Numbered from the stretch's first letter, positions 52,439 through 61,701 are shown. The stretch is 64,000 bases of DNA from Candidatus Avelusimicrobium gallinaceum (GCA_944324965.1 CALUYH010000007.1:17020-81019), one strand, 5' to 3'. Made by a program: numbers and translations. Notes: generated from the letters alone by a model not told the origin.

Positions 52439-53995
52439 ATGGAAAAACAGAACAAAACACCAACGCAAACCCCGCAGCCGAAGGTCGGCCCGCAACAGCA
52501 GCAGCCTGTTAATCAGGCCCGGCCGTCGGCCGGCAGACGCTGGACGCGCTCCAGAGCCGTGTGGGCGGCGGTAATTTTGTTCTTTTTGTTTGCCCTGGTC
52601 ACCACGGTCGTGCCGGTGGGCAAAATCCCGCTGTTGCGCAATTTGGCGTGGGCCATGGGGTATTCCGCCGACGAAACCGAATCCATTTCCTTTTTAAAAG
52701 CCCTGCTTACCTGGAACGAACACACCAAACAAATGAACGGGGAAGCCGAAGGCCCGGACGGAACGGGCGTGTTCGGCAAAGACGGGGGATTAATTTCGGC
52801 CAATAAACGGTTGGAAAAAGACAAAGACTCCAGCCTGTTTAATTTGCGTGCGTTAAATGCCGCTTTGGCCCGTCAAGGAAAACCCATAGACGCACTGGCC
52901 GGCGCGTATTACACCGTGGACACGCAGGAAGGGGAAACGGGGGCCGCGGCCCGCATCAAGGGCGACCGCGCCAACACACAAGCCAATTCCACCCAACCCT
53001 CCGAAGTGTTTTTCGGGGCGGAAGCCTCCGGTGCGCAACAGCGTGACCCGAAGGACGGGTACAACTCCGTAGATGCCCTTAAAAAAATTGCCAACCCGCA
53101 CATTGCCGGTTCTTCCAATACCGATTGGTTCGGGCAGATGATGGACAAAGCCTATTTGACGGACGCTAATTTGCAAAGCATTGTAAAAGAATTAAATTCC
53201 AGCGCGGGGATGACGCCGCTTTCGCTGTTGGACGACGCCGGGCGCTACAAAGCCCAGCGGGATATGTATTACGCCTGGCTGACCAGCCGCACGGCTACCC
53301 GCGTGTCGGACATTATGCTTAAAAAGACATTGGCCGGGGCCGGGTTTAACGGGGCGGAAATTCCGCGCAAGGTGTTTGATTCTTCTATGTCTTCGGGCAT
53401 CGGCCTGACGACGGATGCCGTCGTGGGGGATTTGGACAATATCAAACTGCGTCTGAAAAAAGAAGAAGAATGCAGTAACGCCCTGGAAACCTCCGGCGAG
53501 GCGCTGGTGGAACAATTGGAAGCCGCCAAGGGCGGCATCAGCACGCTGACGGGGTCTTTCCCCAAAACGTGTGACGAGATAAATGGCGATTTCCCCAACC
53601 GCCTTTCCGTGTTGCGCAACCAGTGCGAACAGGTAAAATTGGCCTATGCCCAGCTGCAAAGCTCTTGCGGGGTAGCGGTAAAAGTCGGGCGGGAAGGCAC
53701 CTGCACGACAAACAATTTGCAAGGACGCTACGATCAGTACGCCAATTATTGCACGGAAGAAAAACAAAAATGCGCGGCCCTGACGGACCCGCAGGCGCAA
53801 AAGGATTGCCTGGCGGCTATCAAAAAAGCAGCCGATTACAACGAGGGCGATTGCTACGGCGGGGGGTGTTCGGAGTCGGGCATTTCCAAGCTGGTGGGCG
53901 GAACGTTTAACGTAGGGGTAGGAAATAACCCGGTGGACCCCAACGCGGGGGATTTCTTCCCGGAGACGGATTGGGGCGCGATGGAGTGGTACTAA
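52439..53995 (+). CDS. unknown membrane-anchored Cys-rich protein 4
   Basis: A 518-residue protein. A Gln/Pro-rich cytoplasmic N-terminus (1-38), one helix (about 42-63), a mostly helical exported region, and a C-terminal part of about 180 residues containing all ten cysteines I count. An even number in an exported region suggests five disulfides. No Shine-Dalgarno sequence precedes ATG 52439; the T-run of a terminator-like hairpin does. No other start upstream of the helix exists, so the start is firm. Not recognised; related to its neighbours only by topology. Possibly a pilus-associated structural protein. Confidence 0.78.
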   Translation: MEKQNKTPTQTPQPKVGPQQQQPVNQARPSAGRRWTRSRAVWAAVILFFLFALVTTVVPVGKIPLLRNLAWAMGYSADETESISFLKALLTWNEHTKQMNGEAEGPDGTGVFGKDGGLISANKRLEKDKDSSLFNLRALNAALARQGKPIDALAGAYYTVDTQEGETGAAARIKGDRANTQANSTQPSEVFFGAEASGAQQRDPKDGYNSVDALKKIANPHIAGSSNTDWFGQMMDKAYLTDANLQSIVKELNSSAGMTPLSLLDDAGRYKAQRDMYYAWLTSRTATRVSDIMLKKTLAGAGFNGAEIPRKVFDSSMSSGIGLTTDAVVGDLDNIKLRLKKEEECSNALETSGEALVEQLEAAKGGISTLTGSFPKTCDEINGDFPNRLSVLRNQCEQVKLAYAQLQSSCGVAVKVGREGTCTTNNLQGRYDQYANYCTEEKQKCAALTDPQAQKDCLAAIKKAADYNEGDCYGGGCSESGISKLVGGTFNVGVGNNPVDPNAGDFFPETDWGAMEWY

Positions 53996-54003
53996 AAAGC
54001 CCC

Positions 54004-54031
54004 TTGAAAAACGCCGATTTAATTGTATAAT
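54004..54031 (+). promoter_or_regulatory. promoter of the 1283-residue protein gene
   Basis: TTGAAA (54004-54009), 16 nt, TATAAT (54026-54031). It starts 8 nt after the previous stop codon. The leader is about 170 nt, unusually long for this window. Confidence 0.75.
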
Positions 54032-54122
54032 AGAAGTAAGGAAGTGTGTATAGGGAAAGTTGTTACGGAGTGGGGGACCATCTCTGAACAACGAATTTCT
54101 TTATTATATAAATGCACAACGG

Positions 54123-54175
54123 AAGGGCTTTTCCGATGGCAAGGAAATTCCCTTTCGGGGCCCTAAAAAGCCCTT
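54123..54175 (+). promoter_or_regulatory. long-range hairpin in the leader of the 1283-residue gene
   Basis: AAGGGCTTTT (54123-54132) pairs perfectly with AAAAGCCCTT (54166-54175). The 33-nt loop contains further short repeats such as GGAAATTCC. AGGAGG follows at 54197-54202, 5 nt before the ATG at 54208. The structure could control translation or stability; I do not recognise a known riboswitch. Confidence 0.5.
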
Positions 54176-54207
54176 ACCAGGCAGTTTTATTTTAATAGGA
54201 GGCATTT

Positions 54208-57200
54208 ATGCCAGAGGAAAAAAAGAAGGAAAGTTTTACCTTTAGCGATAAGATTAAGAACAGCAAGCCAATTGCCTCTAAATCTTTCGCTAATCGTATT
54301 TCCTCCAAAATCGGGAGCGACGGCAAGCCCAAAAAGACGCTTTTTGAGCGGACGAAACGGGATGCGCCGTTCTTCATCGCGGCCTTGGTGGCGTTGCTGT
54401 TGCTGCCATTTCTGTACAAATACAGCGGCCAAGTGAATGAAGAGCCGATGGTTACCCCCGGAAGCGAGGAATCCATATTCGATCCCGAACGCTATGGCTT
54501 TGACACGGCTACTGGGGATCCGGAAGGTCAGATTGCGCAACTCGCCGGGCGGGACCCGTTAAGCCTGATTAAAGGGTTCAATTCGGAAGAGGAAGAAGCA
54601 ACCACTGAACCTTATGATTCCGATATCTATACGGACCGCAGCGGGTTGGACGATTCTTCGTCTTACAACGATACCTCTGTGGAAGAAAACAATACCAATA
54701 TCTACAAACAAAATGCGCCCGCGGCCACGCGTGCGGCTTTCCGCCGTGCAGCCACGAAGATTAATCCGTTGTCTCCGGCGGGGCTGACCAGCCGCTCCGG
54801 CAGCAAATTGGGTGTAGGTATGTGGGGCGGCGGCCTGAAAAAAGCAGCCGAAAAAGTAGCTGCCGAAGGCCCGCGCAACAGCCCGAAACCTGTTTCGCTG
54901 CAGCCGTTGCAGGCGGCCGGCAAACCCAGCCGCACCTATTTTGGCAGCGGCGCGGCGGCCGAAGCCAGACGCTCCAAAGACGCTATGTCTAAAGCCAACG
55001 CCATGCAAGCCTTGATGGACGCTCAGGTCAGACCGGTAGAACCCGGCAAGATCGGCGGGTTAGGCGGCGGTTCGTTTGGCCCCGGCGGCGGTAACGGCGA
55101 TTTGAAACGCACGTTTGCTTTCAACGGCAAAGAACCCTGGTGGTGGGATATGATGAAGAGACGCGCCCAGATGGAATGGGAAGCGGACTTCAACCGCAAG
55201 TGGGACTGGATTAAGTGGAAAGACAAACTCTGGCAGAATGTGCTGGGCGGCTTGTTCAATTGTATCGTAACCGGGCAAGACGACGGCAGCATGGGCAAAT
55301 TGTTCGGCGCCAAAGCCGGTGCCGGTGCGCCGGATAAGTGCATGAACTTGACCAAAGAAGATTGGGAAAAAGCCAAACCGGGCGTGCCTTTTGACAAAGA
55401 TCATTGCTACTTCGAATTCGGCTATCAAAAAGGCAGCAAGGATCCCGATCCGTGGAAATCCGGCAACGCCAACGAAGTTACGTTGGGCCCCATCGGCCAG
55501 CGCTTGGACTGCTTGAGCGCCGGGTTGGGCGGTATCTTCTCCAAATGGGCGAAAGATATCTTTGGTTCCAACAAAGGTGCCTTTGCTGAAATGAACGATT
55601 GCTACACGTTTGCCCAGAACGGCCAATATGTGGCTAACTTCTCCAGCACCAAGGGCGGCTGGACGGTTCTGCACTATGTAGTGGGTGTGCGGACGGAAGA
55701 ATTGAATAAATACTATGATTCGCCGGCGGACCAACAGGCGAATATGCTGGTGGTGGGCTACGTTGGCAACGGCCCGACGTATAACAGCAACATTACGGCC
55801 GTAAAAGACCGCAAGGACTTTGTGCCGTTGTTTATTGAAAGCGTTGCCATCAAGAATAAAAAGATTGACACGAAAAAATCGCCTACGGCTTCCAACGCCA
55901 AGTTCTCGTATGCCGGGTACTGGAGAAACGGAGCCAAGAGCGGCGGTTTTACGGCCACTTCGTATGAAGATGCCATGGCTAAATGCAAGGCGTTTAAGTG
56001 GCCGACCAATGCGGACTGCAGACAGGAAATCAATGGGCAGGCCAAAGATGTGGATAAAGTCAAAAAGATTGCTGCTATTATGGATGGCGGCATGATGCCT
56101 ACGTACAACGATTTTATCGCTGTACTTAGAGAAGGCGGCGCTATCCGCGACTCGGTGACGGTGGGCACGAAAGAGAACTTATCCAAATCCACCAAAGGCG
56201 GCAAGCAGGGCAAAGACTGGGTAACCGGTGCCCGCTGCCAATACCCGTTGGTGCGCGTAAGCTGCGATTACTATGCTAATATGTCTAACCAAACGGGCCA
56301 AATGACGGCAAACGGCTATCCGTTTGCACACTTGAGCTTTGCCAACGGTATGATGGGGACGAATGCGTATAACGCGATGAAGAACCGCTTCTTCCTGTCG
56401 TACTCGGTGCAAGGGGTGGATAATTCTCAGCCGAAAGCCATCACCACGTCTACCGACCAGGCGTCTGGTCAGTGGTACCCGGTGCCGCACCAGAATGTAC
56501 GCCCGTACAAAGGCTCTTGGAGCCAGGAAATGAGCGGGCCTGGATTCAGCACCACCAACTTGGGTACGGAACGCCAGAACCTGCCGGGTTCGGGAGATGA
56601 CTATCAAATCGTTGCTACGGCGCCGATCATCCAAAAGTTGAAAGATGCCGGTCAGCGCGTCATCATTACCTGGGAAGTGCGCCAGTGCGGCAACTTGCTG
56701 GTGGACGGAAGCTCCATCACGCAGGGCGGCTGCAACAAAGGCAACATTAACCAGGTGGATAAAGACGGCAAAGTAACGGCTATCCTGGGTCAAGACAAAC
56801 CGGGCAGCCCGGTCAGCCAGGTAACCTGCGTGTACTTTGATGGCACGGAACCGCTCGGCTTCCCGGTGGATATTGAAAAAGAACCGGAACCGGCCCCGGC
56901 CCCGGAACCGATTAAACAGACCCCGGGAAAAACCGTTCTGGAATTGGCCAACGTGATGAACGGCAAAAAAGGGATTCAGGACCGCTATAATACGGAACGT
57001 GCCGGTCTGCTGTCGTTGCCTGACTTTACCGTATACGGCAAAGGCGGTGCGCAGCCCTTGGCCAGTGCACTGGCAACCCGAAACTGCACGGCGGTAGGTA
57101 ATACGCGTAAATCCGGTCAAGGTGCCGCGGTGATGTTCAACCAAGCCGAAAGCAAGGCTTACATTAACAGCGTGCTTTCCGCCACCAACGCCAGCGAATC

Positions 57201-58059
57201 CTTTACGACCGCCAACACACAGTTCCAGCACAATGGAACGGTGAGTGTGCCGCAGCTGGTGGACGCGATGACGATTGCGTATTCGCGCGATTCGAATGCT
57301 CAAGTGCCGATGAACGTAGTGTGTGCATTAGCCAAAACCATTGCGTACAACTCCTATGATCCGCAGATGTTGAAAACGAGAGAAGTTTGGAGAAATACAT
57401 TCGGCGCGTTTGCGGCCTATATGGGCCCGGACTCTTCGTATTACCCGACGCGTTTTACTTATACGTCTACCGGTAATAAAATTGTGGACCGCCGCTTCTT
57501 GGGCTGCGGTACGGCAACCGGGTCTAACGGCACCTTCAAGGCAACGCCCGCAGTGCGCCCGTACCACTATGGTCGGTATAACTGGAACTACCTGCAAATT
57601 GGCGATCGGAGCCAGCAGAATCCTTACGCCGGTTCCACGGGCCGCGATGGTTACTTGAATGAGTTAACCAAAGGCGGCTGGGCCAAAGACGGGTTCGACC
57701 CGAACACCTATCCGTTGCGCAGCCTTGCCAAGGCGATTGGTTTCCAACAGCGCCAAAGCATCTCTAAGGCGGAGCTGGAACAATCGAAGCGGACGACGCT
57801 GGACGATTATAACCGCCAGATATACGTCAGCCGTGCCATCAACCTGTTCAACGACGCGGATACTTCTTGCGGATTCTCGGGCAATATGCCGGTGTCGGAA
57901 GCCTTGGAATACGTAGGTGCAGTGTGTATCAACGGCAAGAATGCCAAACCCAGCAACGGGGATGACAGACCTTGTGGTACTATGTATAAACCTTCGGACA
58001 TTCCGGGTACTGCCGGTGGCCCGGTTGGAGGGGAAAGTGTTGTAGAAGCAATAGAGTAG
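54208..58059 (+). CDS. unknown 1283-residue membrane-anchored Cys-rich protein 5
   Basis: A 1283-residue protein. A basic cytoplasmic N-terminus (1-50), one helix (about 53-71), then a very large exported region. This begins with disordered acidic and Gly-rich segments (about 80-300), including AAAEARRSKDAMSKANAMQAL, which recalls the motif of the 49069/50927 products. A Trp-rich stretch (EPWWWDMMKRRAQMEWEADF, near 310) and a long globular part with about 18 cysteines follow, and a Pro/Glu linker (EKEPEPAPAPEP, near 890) divides it. It has its own promoter, long leader and AGGAGG. No enzyme motif is recognised. By size, anchor and location it may be the main scaffold or tip of an appendage. 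Confidence 0.82.
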   Translation: MPEEKKKESFTFSDKIKNSKPIASKSFANRISSKIGSDGKPKKTLFERTKRDAPFFIAALVALLLLPFLYKYSGQVNEEPMVTPGSEESIFDPERYGFDTATGDPEGQIAQLAGRDPLSLIKGFNSEEEEATTEPYDSDIYTDRSGLDDSSSYNDTSVEENNTNIYKQNAPAATRAAFRRAATKINPLSPAGLTSRSGSKLGVGMWGGGLKKAAEKVAAEGPRNSPKPVSLQPLQAAGKPSRTYFGSGAAAEARRSKDAMSKANAMQALMDAQVRPVEPGKIGGLGGGSFGPGGGNGDLKRTFAFNGKEPWWWDMMKRRAQMEWEADFNRKWDWIKWKDKLWQNVLGGLFNCIVTGQDDGSMGKLFGAKAGAGAPDKCMNLTKEDWEKAKPGVPFDKDHCYFEFGYQKGSKDPDPWKSGNANEVTLGPIGQRLDCLSAGLGGIFSKWAKDIFGSNKGAFAEMNDCYTFAQNGQYVANFSSTKGGWTVLHYVVGVRTEELNKYYDSPADQQANMLVVGYVGNGPTYNSNITAVKDRKDFVPLFIESVAIKNKKIDTKKSPTASNAKFSYAGYWRNGAKSGGFTATSYEDAMAKCKAFKWPTNADCRQEINGQAKDVDKVKKIAAIMDGGMMPTYNDFIAVLREGGAIRDSVTVGTKENLSKSTKGGKQGKDWVTGARCQYPLVRVSCDYYANMSNQTGQMTANGYPFAHLSFANGMMGTNAYNAMKNRFFLSYSVQGVDNSQPKAITTSTDQASGQWYPVPHQNVRPYKGSWSQEMSGPGFSTTNLGTERQNLPGSGDDYQIVATAPIIQKLKDAGQRVIITWEVRQCGNLLVDGSSITQGGCNKGNINQVDKDGKVTAILGQDKPGSPVSQVTCVYFDGTEPLGFPVDIEKEPEPAPAPEPIKQTPGKTVLELANVMNGKKGIQDRYNTERAGLLSLPDFTVYGKGGAQPLASALATRNCTAVGNTRKSGQGAAVMFNQAESKAYINSVLSATNASESFTTANTQFQHNGTVSVPQLVDAMTIAYSRDSNAQVPMNVVCALAKTIAYNSYDPQMLKTREVWRNTFGAFAAYMGPDSSYYPTRFTYTSTGNKIVDRRFLGCGTATGSNGTFKATPAVRPYHYGRYNWNYLQIGDRSQQNPYAGSTGRDGYLNELTKGGWAKDGFDPNTYPLRSLAKAIGFQQRQSISKAELEQSKRTTLDDYNRQIYVSRAINLFNDADTSCGFSGNMPVSEALEYVGAVCINGKNAKPSNGDDRPCGTMYKPSDIPGTAGGPVGGESVVEAIE

Positions 58060-58072
58060 TAAAGGTTTTATG

Positions 58073-58106
58073 AAATCCCCGGGAGTTTTCTCCCGGGGAT
58101 TTTTTT
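58073..58106 (+). terminator. strong intrinsic terminator after the appendage block
   Basis: AAATCCCCGGGAG (58073-58085), TTTT loop, CTCCCGGGGATTT (58090-58102) and a T-run to 58106. A 13-bp stem; the clearest terminator in the window. Downstream, 58107-58218 holds GC-rich repeats including AACCCG/CGGGTT near 58169-58190, but I see no convincing promoter. Confidence 0.93.
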
Positions 58107-58218
58107 GCCCTTTTCCCGTGGGGACAGTGGGTGCCCGGGCGTTGGGGGTACACGTAAGGTGTGCCTGCCGGGCGAAACCCGTTTGCGCGGGTTACTGCTT
58201 TTTATTTATCATATAAGT

Positions 58219-59907
58219 ATGATTGCAAAACGGCTGTTTGTAGGGGTGTGTTTTACGGCGTGGGCACTGGTTGCCGCGGCGCCGCGCGCGCACGCGTTTT
58301 TTCCGTTTTCGTTGGGCAAGCAGGAGCTTAAAACGGATTATTCCCAAACGGTGTGGGACCGCATTATGCTGGAACAGTCCGTCACCGATATGCGCCGCGG
58401 AATGAGCGAAATGGCCCAAGCCAAATACCGCGAGGCGTCCAACAGTTTTGCCAAAGCCGTCATCAAAAACGCCAAAGACCCGCTGCCCTATCTGTTGCTG
58501 GGCGCTTCGCTCTACTGGACGGGACAGGTGGACGACGCCATCAGCGAATATAACGAAGCCCTCCGATTGGATCCGCAAAACGCCATGGCCTACCAGCTGC
58601 TGGGCATTGCCAGCGGTTGGAAGGGGAACGTTCCGCAGGCGCAGGAGTATTTTTTAAAAGCCAACGCGCTGGACCCCGACAAGGCCGATACGCATATGAA
58701 TTTGGGTTCCACCTATGCGGTGCAGCAGAATTTGGACAAAGCCTTGGAGCACTTCCGCCGTGCGGCCGAATTGGCCCCGCGCGAGCCGCTGTATCACTAC
58801 CAACTGGGCACCCTTTACGAAGCGTTAGGCCGCGACGAACAGGCCGAAGATTCGTTTAAAAAAGCCTTGCGCCTGTTCCCGTATTACGAAGACGCCCAAC
58901 TGAGCCTGGGGGCCCTTTACGAAAAATTAAACCGCCCCAAGGACGCGCTAAAATACTACAACAAAGCCGTCCGCACCAAACCCGGCGATTATGTGGCCCG
59001 CCTGCGCTACGCCTTTCTGCTGGTGCGCCAGGGCGACGCGGAAAAAGCGCGCGACGTGATAGAAGAAGCCTTCTCCATTACCCGCTTTAAAGCCGAGGGC
59101 CTTGCGTTAAACGCCGTGTACCGGGCCAGCGGCAGCACGGCCGAGGCGTTCCGCCGGCAAATCCAACAATTTAAAACCAGCCTGGAAAAAGTTTCTCCTT
59201 CCAAGGTCGTCAATATAGAAGTGTCTTTGGAGTTTAACCCCGTTTCGCAAGCCGATTCTTCTCCCCGCCGTGCCTCCACCTTTGAAGAAGCCTACCAGCG
59301 GCTGCACGCGGGTGACGCTGCCGGCGAGGGGCAAGCGTCCGGCACGTTTAAGCGCGTATTTTCCCTGCCGCAGGGGGACGCCGCCCAACGTACCGAACAA
59401 ATTGAAGCATTCATTTCCGGCCTGGAGCAAACGCTTGCCCAGGCGGACGGCAAGTACAACATCAATATGTCCTTGCAGGGGCGCACAATGGATTACGAGG
59501 CGCCCCACGCGCTCACACAAGACAATTCCGCACCGCCCAAGGCCGTGTACGACCCGCGCATTGTGGGCAACGATATGGGGCTGTGGGTGATGGGCCGCAG
59601 CTGGCTGATGTTTGTGGACGAAGCCGCCGAAGAATTGGACGAATACACCCAATGCCCGGCGGATGATACGTGCACGTTGCTCAAGGGCCTGGCGGCGCTG
59701 GCGCGGGGCAATGCGTTGCAAGCGCAGCAAGATTTTTTGCAAGCGTCCGAACAATTCCCGTCCGACCCGCTGGCGTGGCTGGGGCTGGGAACGGCCGCCG
59801 TGGTGTCGGGCGACGATGCACTGGCCAAAACGTATTACGAACGCGCCTTGCAGGCGGCACCCAAAAACAAAATTGCGGCGCGCAATTTAAAAATTTTGGA
59901 AGATTAA
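58219..59907 (+). CDS. exported tetratricopeptide-repeat protein
   Basis: A 562-residue protein with signal peptide (about 1-27, ending RAHA). At least seven TPR units span about 55-330 (for example AISEYNEALRLDPQNAMAYQLLGIASGWKGN). A middle region without repeats (about 335-480) and a last TPR pair at the C-terminus (DDALAKTYYERALQAAPKNKIAARNL) follow. I start at ATG 58219 because the signal peptide begins there; upstream codons lie in the terminator. No ribosome site is clear. A scaffold in envelope assembly is likely; no specific partner can be named. rsmA follows 4 nt later. Confidence 0.82.
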   Translation: MIAKRLFVGVCFTAWALVAAAPRAHAFFPFSLGKQELKTDYSQTVWDRIMLEQSVTDMRRGMSEMAQAKYREASNSFAKAVIKNAKDPLPYLLLGASLYWTGQVDDAISEYNEALRLDPQNAMAYQLLGIASGWKGNVPQAQEYFLKANALDPDKADTHMNLGSTYAVQQNLDKALEHFRRAAELAPREPLYHYQLGTLYEALGRDEQAEDSFKKALRLFPYYEDAQLSLGALYEKLNRPKDALKYYNKAVRTKPGDYVARLRYAFLLVRQGDAEKARDVIEEAFSITRFKAEGLALNAVYRASGSTAEAFRRQIQQFKTSLEKVSPSKVVNIEVSLEFNPVSQADSSPRRASTFEEAYQRLHAGDAAGEGQASGTFKRVFSLPQGDAAQRTEQIEAFISGLEQTLAQADGKYNINMSLQGRTMDYEAPHALTQDNSAPPKAVYDPRIVGNDMGLWVMGRSWLMFVDEAAEELDEYTQCPADDTCTLLKGLAALARGNALQAQQDFLQASEQFPSDPLAWLGLGTAAVVSGDDALAKTYYERALQAAPKNKIAARNLKILED

Positions 59908-59911
59908 AAAT

Positions 59912-60679
59912 ATGCAAAAATACGGACAGCATTTCTTGGTAAGCGAAAGCATCATCAACCAGATTGTGGACGCGGCGTTGGTGCTGCGGGCGGAAAACCT
60001 GGTGGAAATCGGCCCCGGCAAAGGCGCGCTGACCGAGCGGCTGATTGCGCGCGGCGAGAAAAATTTTACCGTCGTGGAAATTGACCCGGAAATGGTTTCC
60101 TATTTGCACAAACACCTGCCCCCGCAGGCGGGTGTGAAGGTGGTGGAGCAAAACTTTTTGCGGGCGGATCTTTCCCAACTGGCGCCCCAACCCACGCTGT
60201 TTGTGAGCAATTTGCCGTATATTGACGCCGCCGCCATTTTGGACAAAACGCTTGCGTGGCCGTTTTTTCAGGCGGCGGTGTTTATGTTCCAAAAGGAGCA
60301 GGCCCTGCGCATCCGCGCACACGCCGGGGAAGAATTTTACGGGCCGCTTTCCGTATTTTCGCAGTTGCGCGCGCAAATCAGCCCCATTTGCAAAGTATCG
60401 CGCGGGTGCTTTAATCCGCCGCCCAAAGTGGAAAGTATGGTGCTGGCTTTTCAAAAACGTGCGTCGTGGCCGGTGCCGGCTGACGCGTGGGAACGGTTTA
60501 AAAAATTGGTGAACGCGGCGTTTTTGCACCGCCGCAAAACGTTGTTTAATTCCTGGCAGTTGTGCGGGTATGACAAACAAAAAATTCAACAGGCGTTGGA
60601 ACAATGTGGCGTGGCGCCGTCGGCCCGGGCCGAACAGGTACCGCCGGAAACGTATGTCCGATTGGCAAACCTGCTATAA
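59912..60679 (+). CDS. rsmA: 16S rRNA dimethyladenosine methyltransferase
   Basis: A 255-residue KsgA/RsmA enzyme that dimethylates A1518 and A1519 of 16S rRNA with SAM. The N-terminal KYGQHFL, SAM motif VEIGPGKGALTE (GPGKG 34-38), acidic VEIDPEM, and catalytic NLPY (100-103, usual N-L/I-P-Y) are all present. F-NPPPKVES and the C-terminal helical part complete it. The length is normal. The stop overlaps the convergent ftcD end by 6 nt. Confidence 0.95.
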   Translation: MQKYGQHFLVSESIINQIVDAALVLRAENLVEIGPGKGALTERLIARGEKNFTVVEIDPEMVSYLHKHLPPQAGVKVVEQNFLRADLSQLAPQPTLFVSNLPYIDAAAILDKTLAWPFFQAAVFMFQKEQALRIRAHAGEEFYGPLSVFSQLRAQISPICKVSRGCFNPPPKVESMVLAFQKRASWPVPADAWERFKKLVNAAFLHRRKTLFNSWQLCGYDKQKIQQALEQCGVAPSARAEQVPPETYVRLANLL

Positions 60680-61642
60680 AACGTCTTGCAACCGATATTC
60701 CAAAATCCGCTCGCGTACGTTAAACGGGCGGATTTTATTTAGCCCCAACTGCGTAACGGCCGCCTGTAACAGCGCGGTCTGGTCGGTTTCGTCGGGTGCG
60801 TAAAAACGCCCGGCTTGCAGCAGCGCTTCTTCGGGCGCGAGGCCGATGAGCTCGCTGCCGGCCGTATCTAAACCGCGTTTTTTTGCTTCGCGGCGGCAGG
60901 CTTCAAAGACCCCTGCTAATCCGGTTCGGTGATAGTCGGTCAAATTAAAAGATACTTGCGCCGCCCGGTAGCCGGGCATCAGCCAGCCGATGGCTTTTAC
61001 GGCGGGGAGTCCGTCGTTTTTTTCGCGTAAAACGGACGCAATTTCTTTGGCGGCGGCTACGTCTTGCGTGTTTAAGGAAACGTTATACGCCAGCAAAAAA
61101 TTCCGCGCGCCCACCACGCTGGCCCCCGTGCGGGCCACGGATTCGTCCCATGTGTGCGGGCCTAAATCGGGGGGAAGGACTTTTAATTTTTCGGGCAGGC
61201 TTTCGTACTCGCCGCGGCGGATGAATGCCAGGTTTTTGCGCTCCGCGCCAGCGGCGTTGGCTTCGTAAAAATAAACGGGGATGTGCAGCCGCTCGGCGAT
61301 TTCGTGGCCCAACTGCTGTGCTTGGGCGGCCGCCTCGGCCAATGTCATTTCGCGCACGGGCACAAACGGGCATACGTCCACCGCGCCGATGCGCGGATGT
61401 GCACCGTGTTGGGTGCGCATATCCAGCAGGGCTGCGGCGGCTTGTACCAGCGCAAAGGAGGCCCGGCGCACGGCCTGCGGGCTGCCGGCCAGCGTCAGCA
61501 CAGTGCGGTTGGCGTCTTGATTGGCGTCTGCGTGCAGCAGCTTGGCCTGCGGCTCGGCCGCACGCACGCGGCGGACGATTTCTTGCACGACGTCCGCCCG
61601 GCGCCCTTCGGAAATGTTTGGCACGGCTTCCATAATTTTCAT
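60674..61642 (-). CDS. ftcD: glutamate formimidoyltransferase (FTCD N-terminal type)
   Basis: A 322-residue protein matching the formiminotransferase half of FTCD. It transfers a formimino group (or, in reverse, formyl) between glutamate and tetrahydrofolate. Start region EAVPNISEGR, the HADANQDANRTVLTLAG segment, the HGAHPRIGAVDVCPFVPV signature and ARNFLLAYNVSLNT are present. The cyclodeaminase half is absent. Two starts are possible (61642 or 61633); I use the first. It has no ribosome site, and TATAAT sits 6 nt before the ATG, hinting at a leaderless mRNA. No other histidine-degradation gene is in the window, so a folate-salvage role is equally possible. Confidence 0.93.
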   Translation of the reverse strand: MKIMEAVPNISEGRRADVVQEIVRRVRAAEPQAKLLHADANQDANRTVLTLAGSPQAVRRASFALVQAAAALLDMRTQHGAHPRIGAVDVCPFVPVREMTLAEAAAQAQQLGHEIAERLHIPVYFYEANAAGAERKNLAFIRRGEYESLPEKLKVLPPDLGPHTWDESVARTGASVVGARNFLLAYNVSLNTQDVAAAKEIASVLREKNDGLPAVKAIGWLMPGYRAAQVSFNLTDYHRTGLAGVFEACRREAKKRGLDTAGSELIGLAPEEALLQAGRFYAPDETDQTALLQAAVTQLGLNKIRPFNVRERILEYRLQDVL

Positions 61643-61648
61643 ACAATT

Positions 61649-61654
61649 ATTATA
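61649..61654 (-). promoter_or_regulatory. -10 box next to the ftcD start
   Basis: The minus strand reads GGTATAATAATTGT and then ATG. The TATAAT is 6 nt from the ATG, placing the transcription start on or beside it. No good -35 is visible. Confidence 0.5.
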
Positions 61655-61701
61655 CCCCTTTTGCCCGCGCGGACTTAAAAAATAATTTTTTTAAAAACGG
61701 T

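Noticed and set aside
54032..54207. GEMM-type cyclic di-GMP riboswitch
   Set aside because: Tempting because of the cyclase and pilus genes, but I cannot find the conserved GEMM core or tetraloop receptor elements.
56179..57303. 374-codon open frame on the minus strand
   Set aside because: Antisense to the 1283-residue gene. Its Arg/His/Val-rich sequence has no recognisable motif and codon use is that of an antisense shadow.
58105..58218. Longer start for the exported TPR protein
   Set aside because: The extension begins within a terminator T-run and would place a signal peptide internally.
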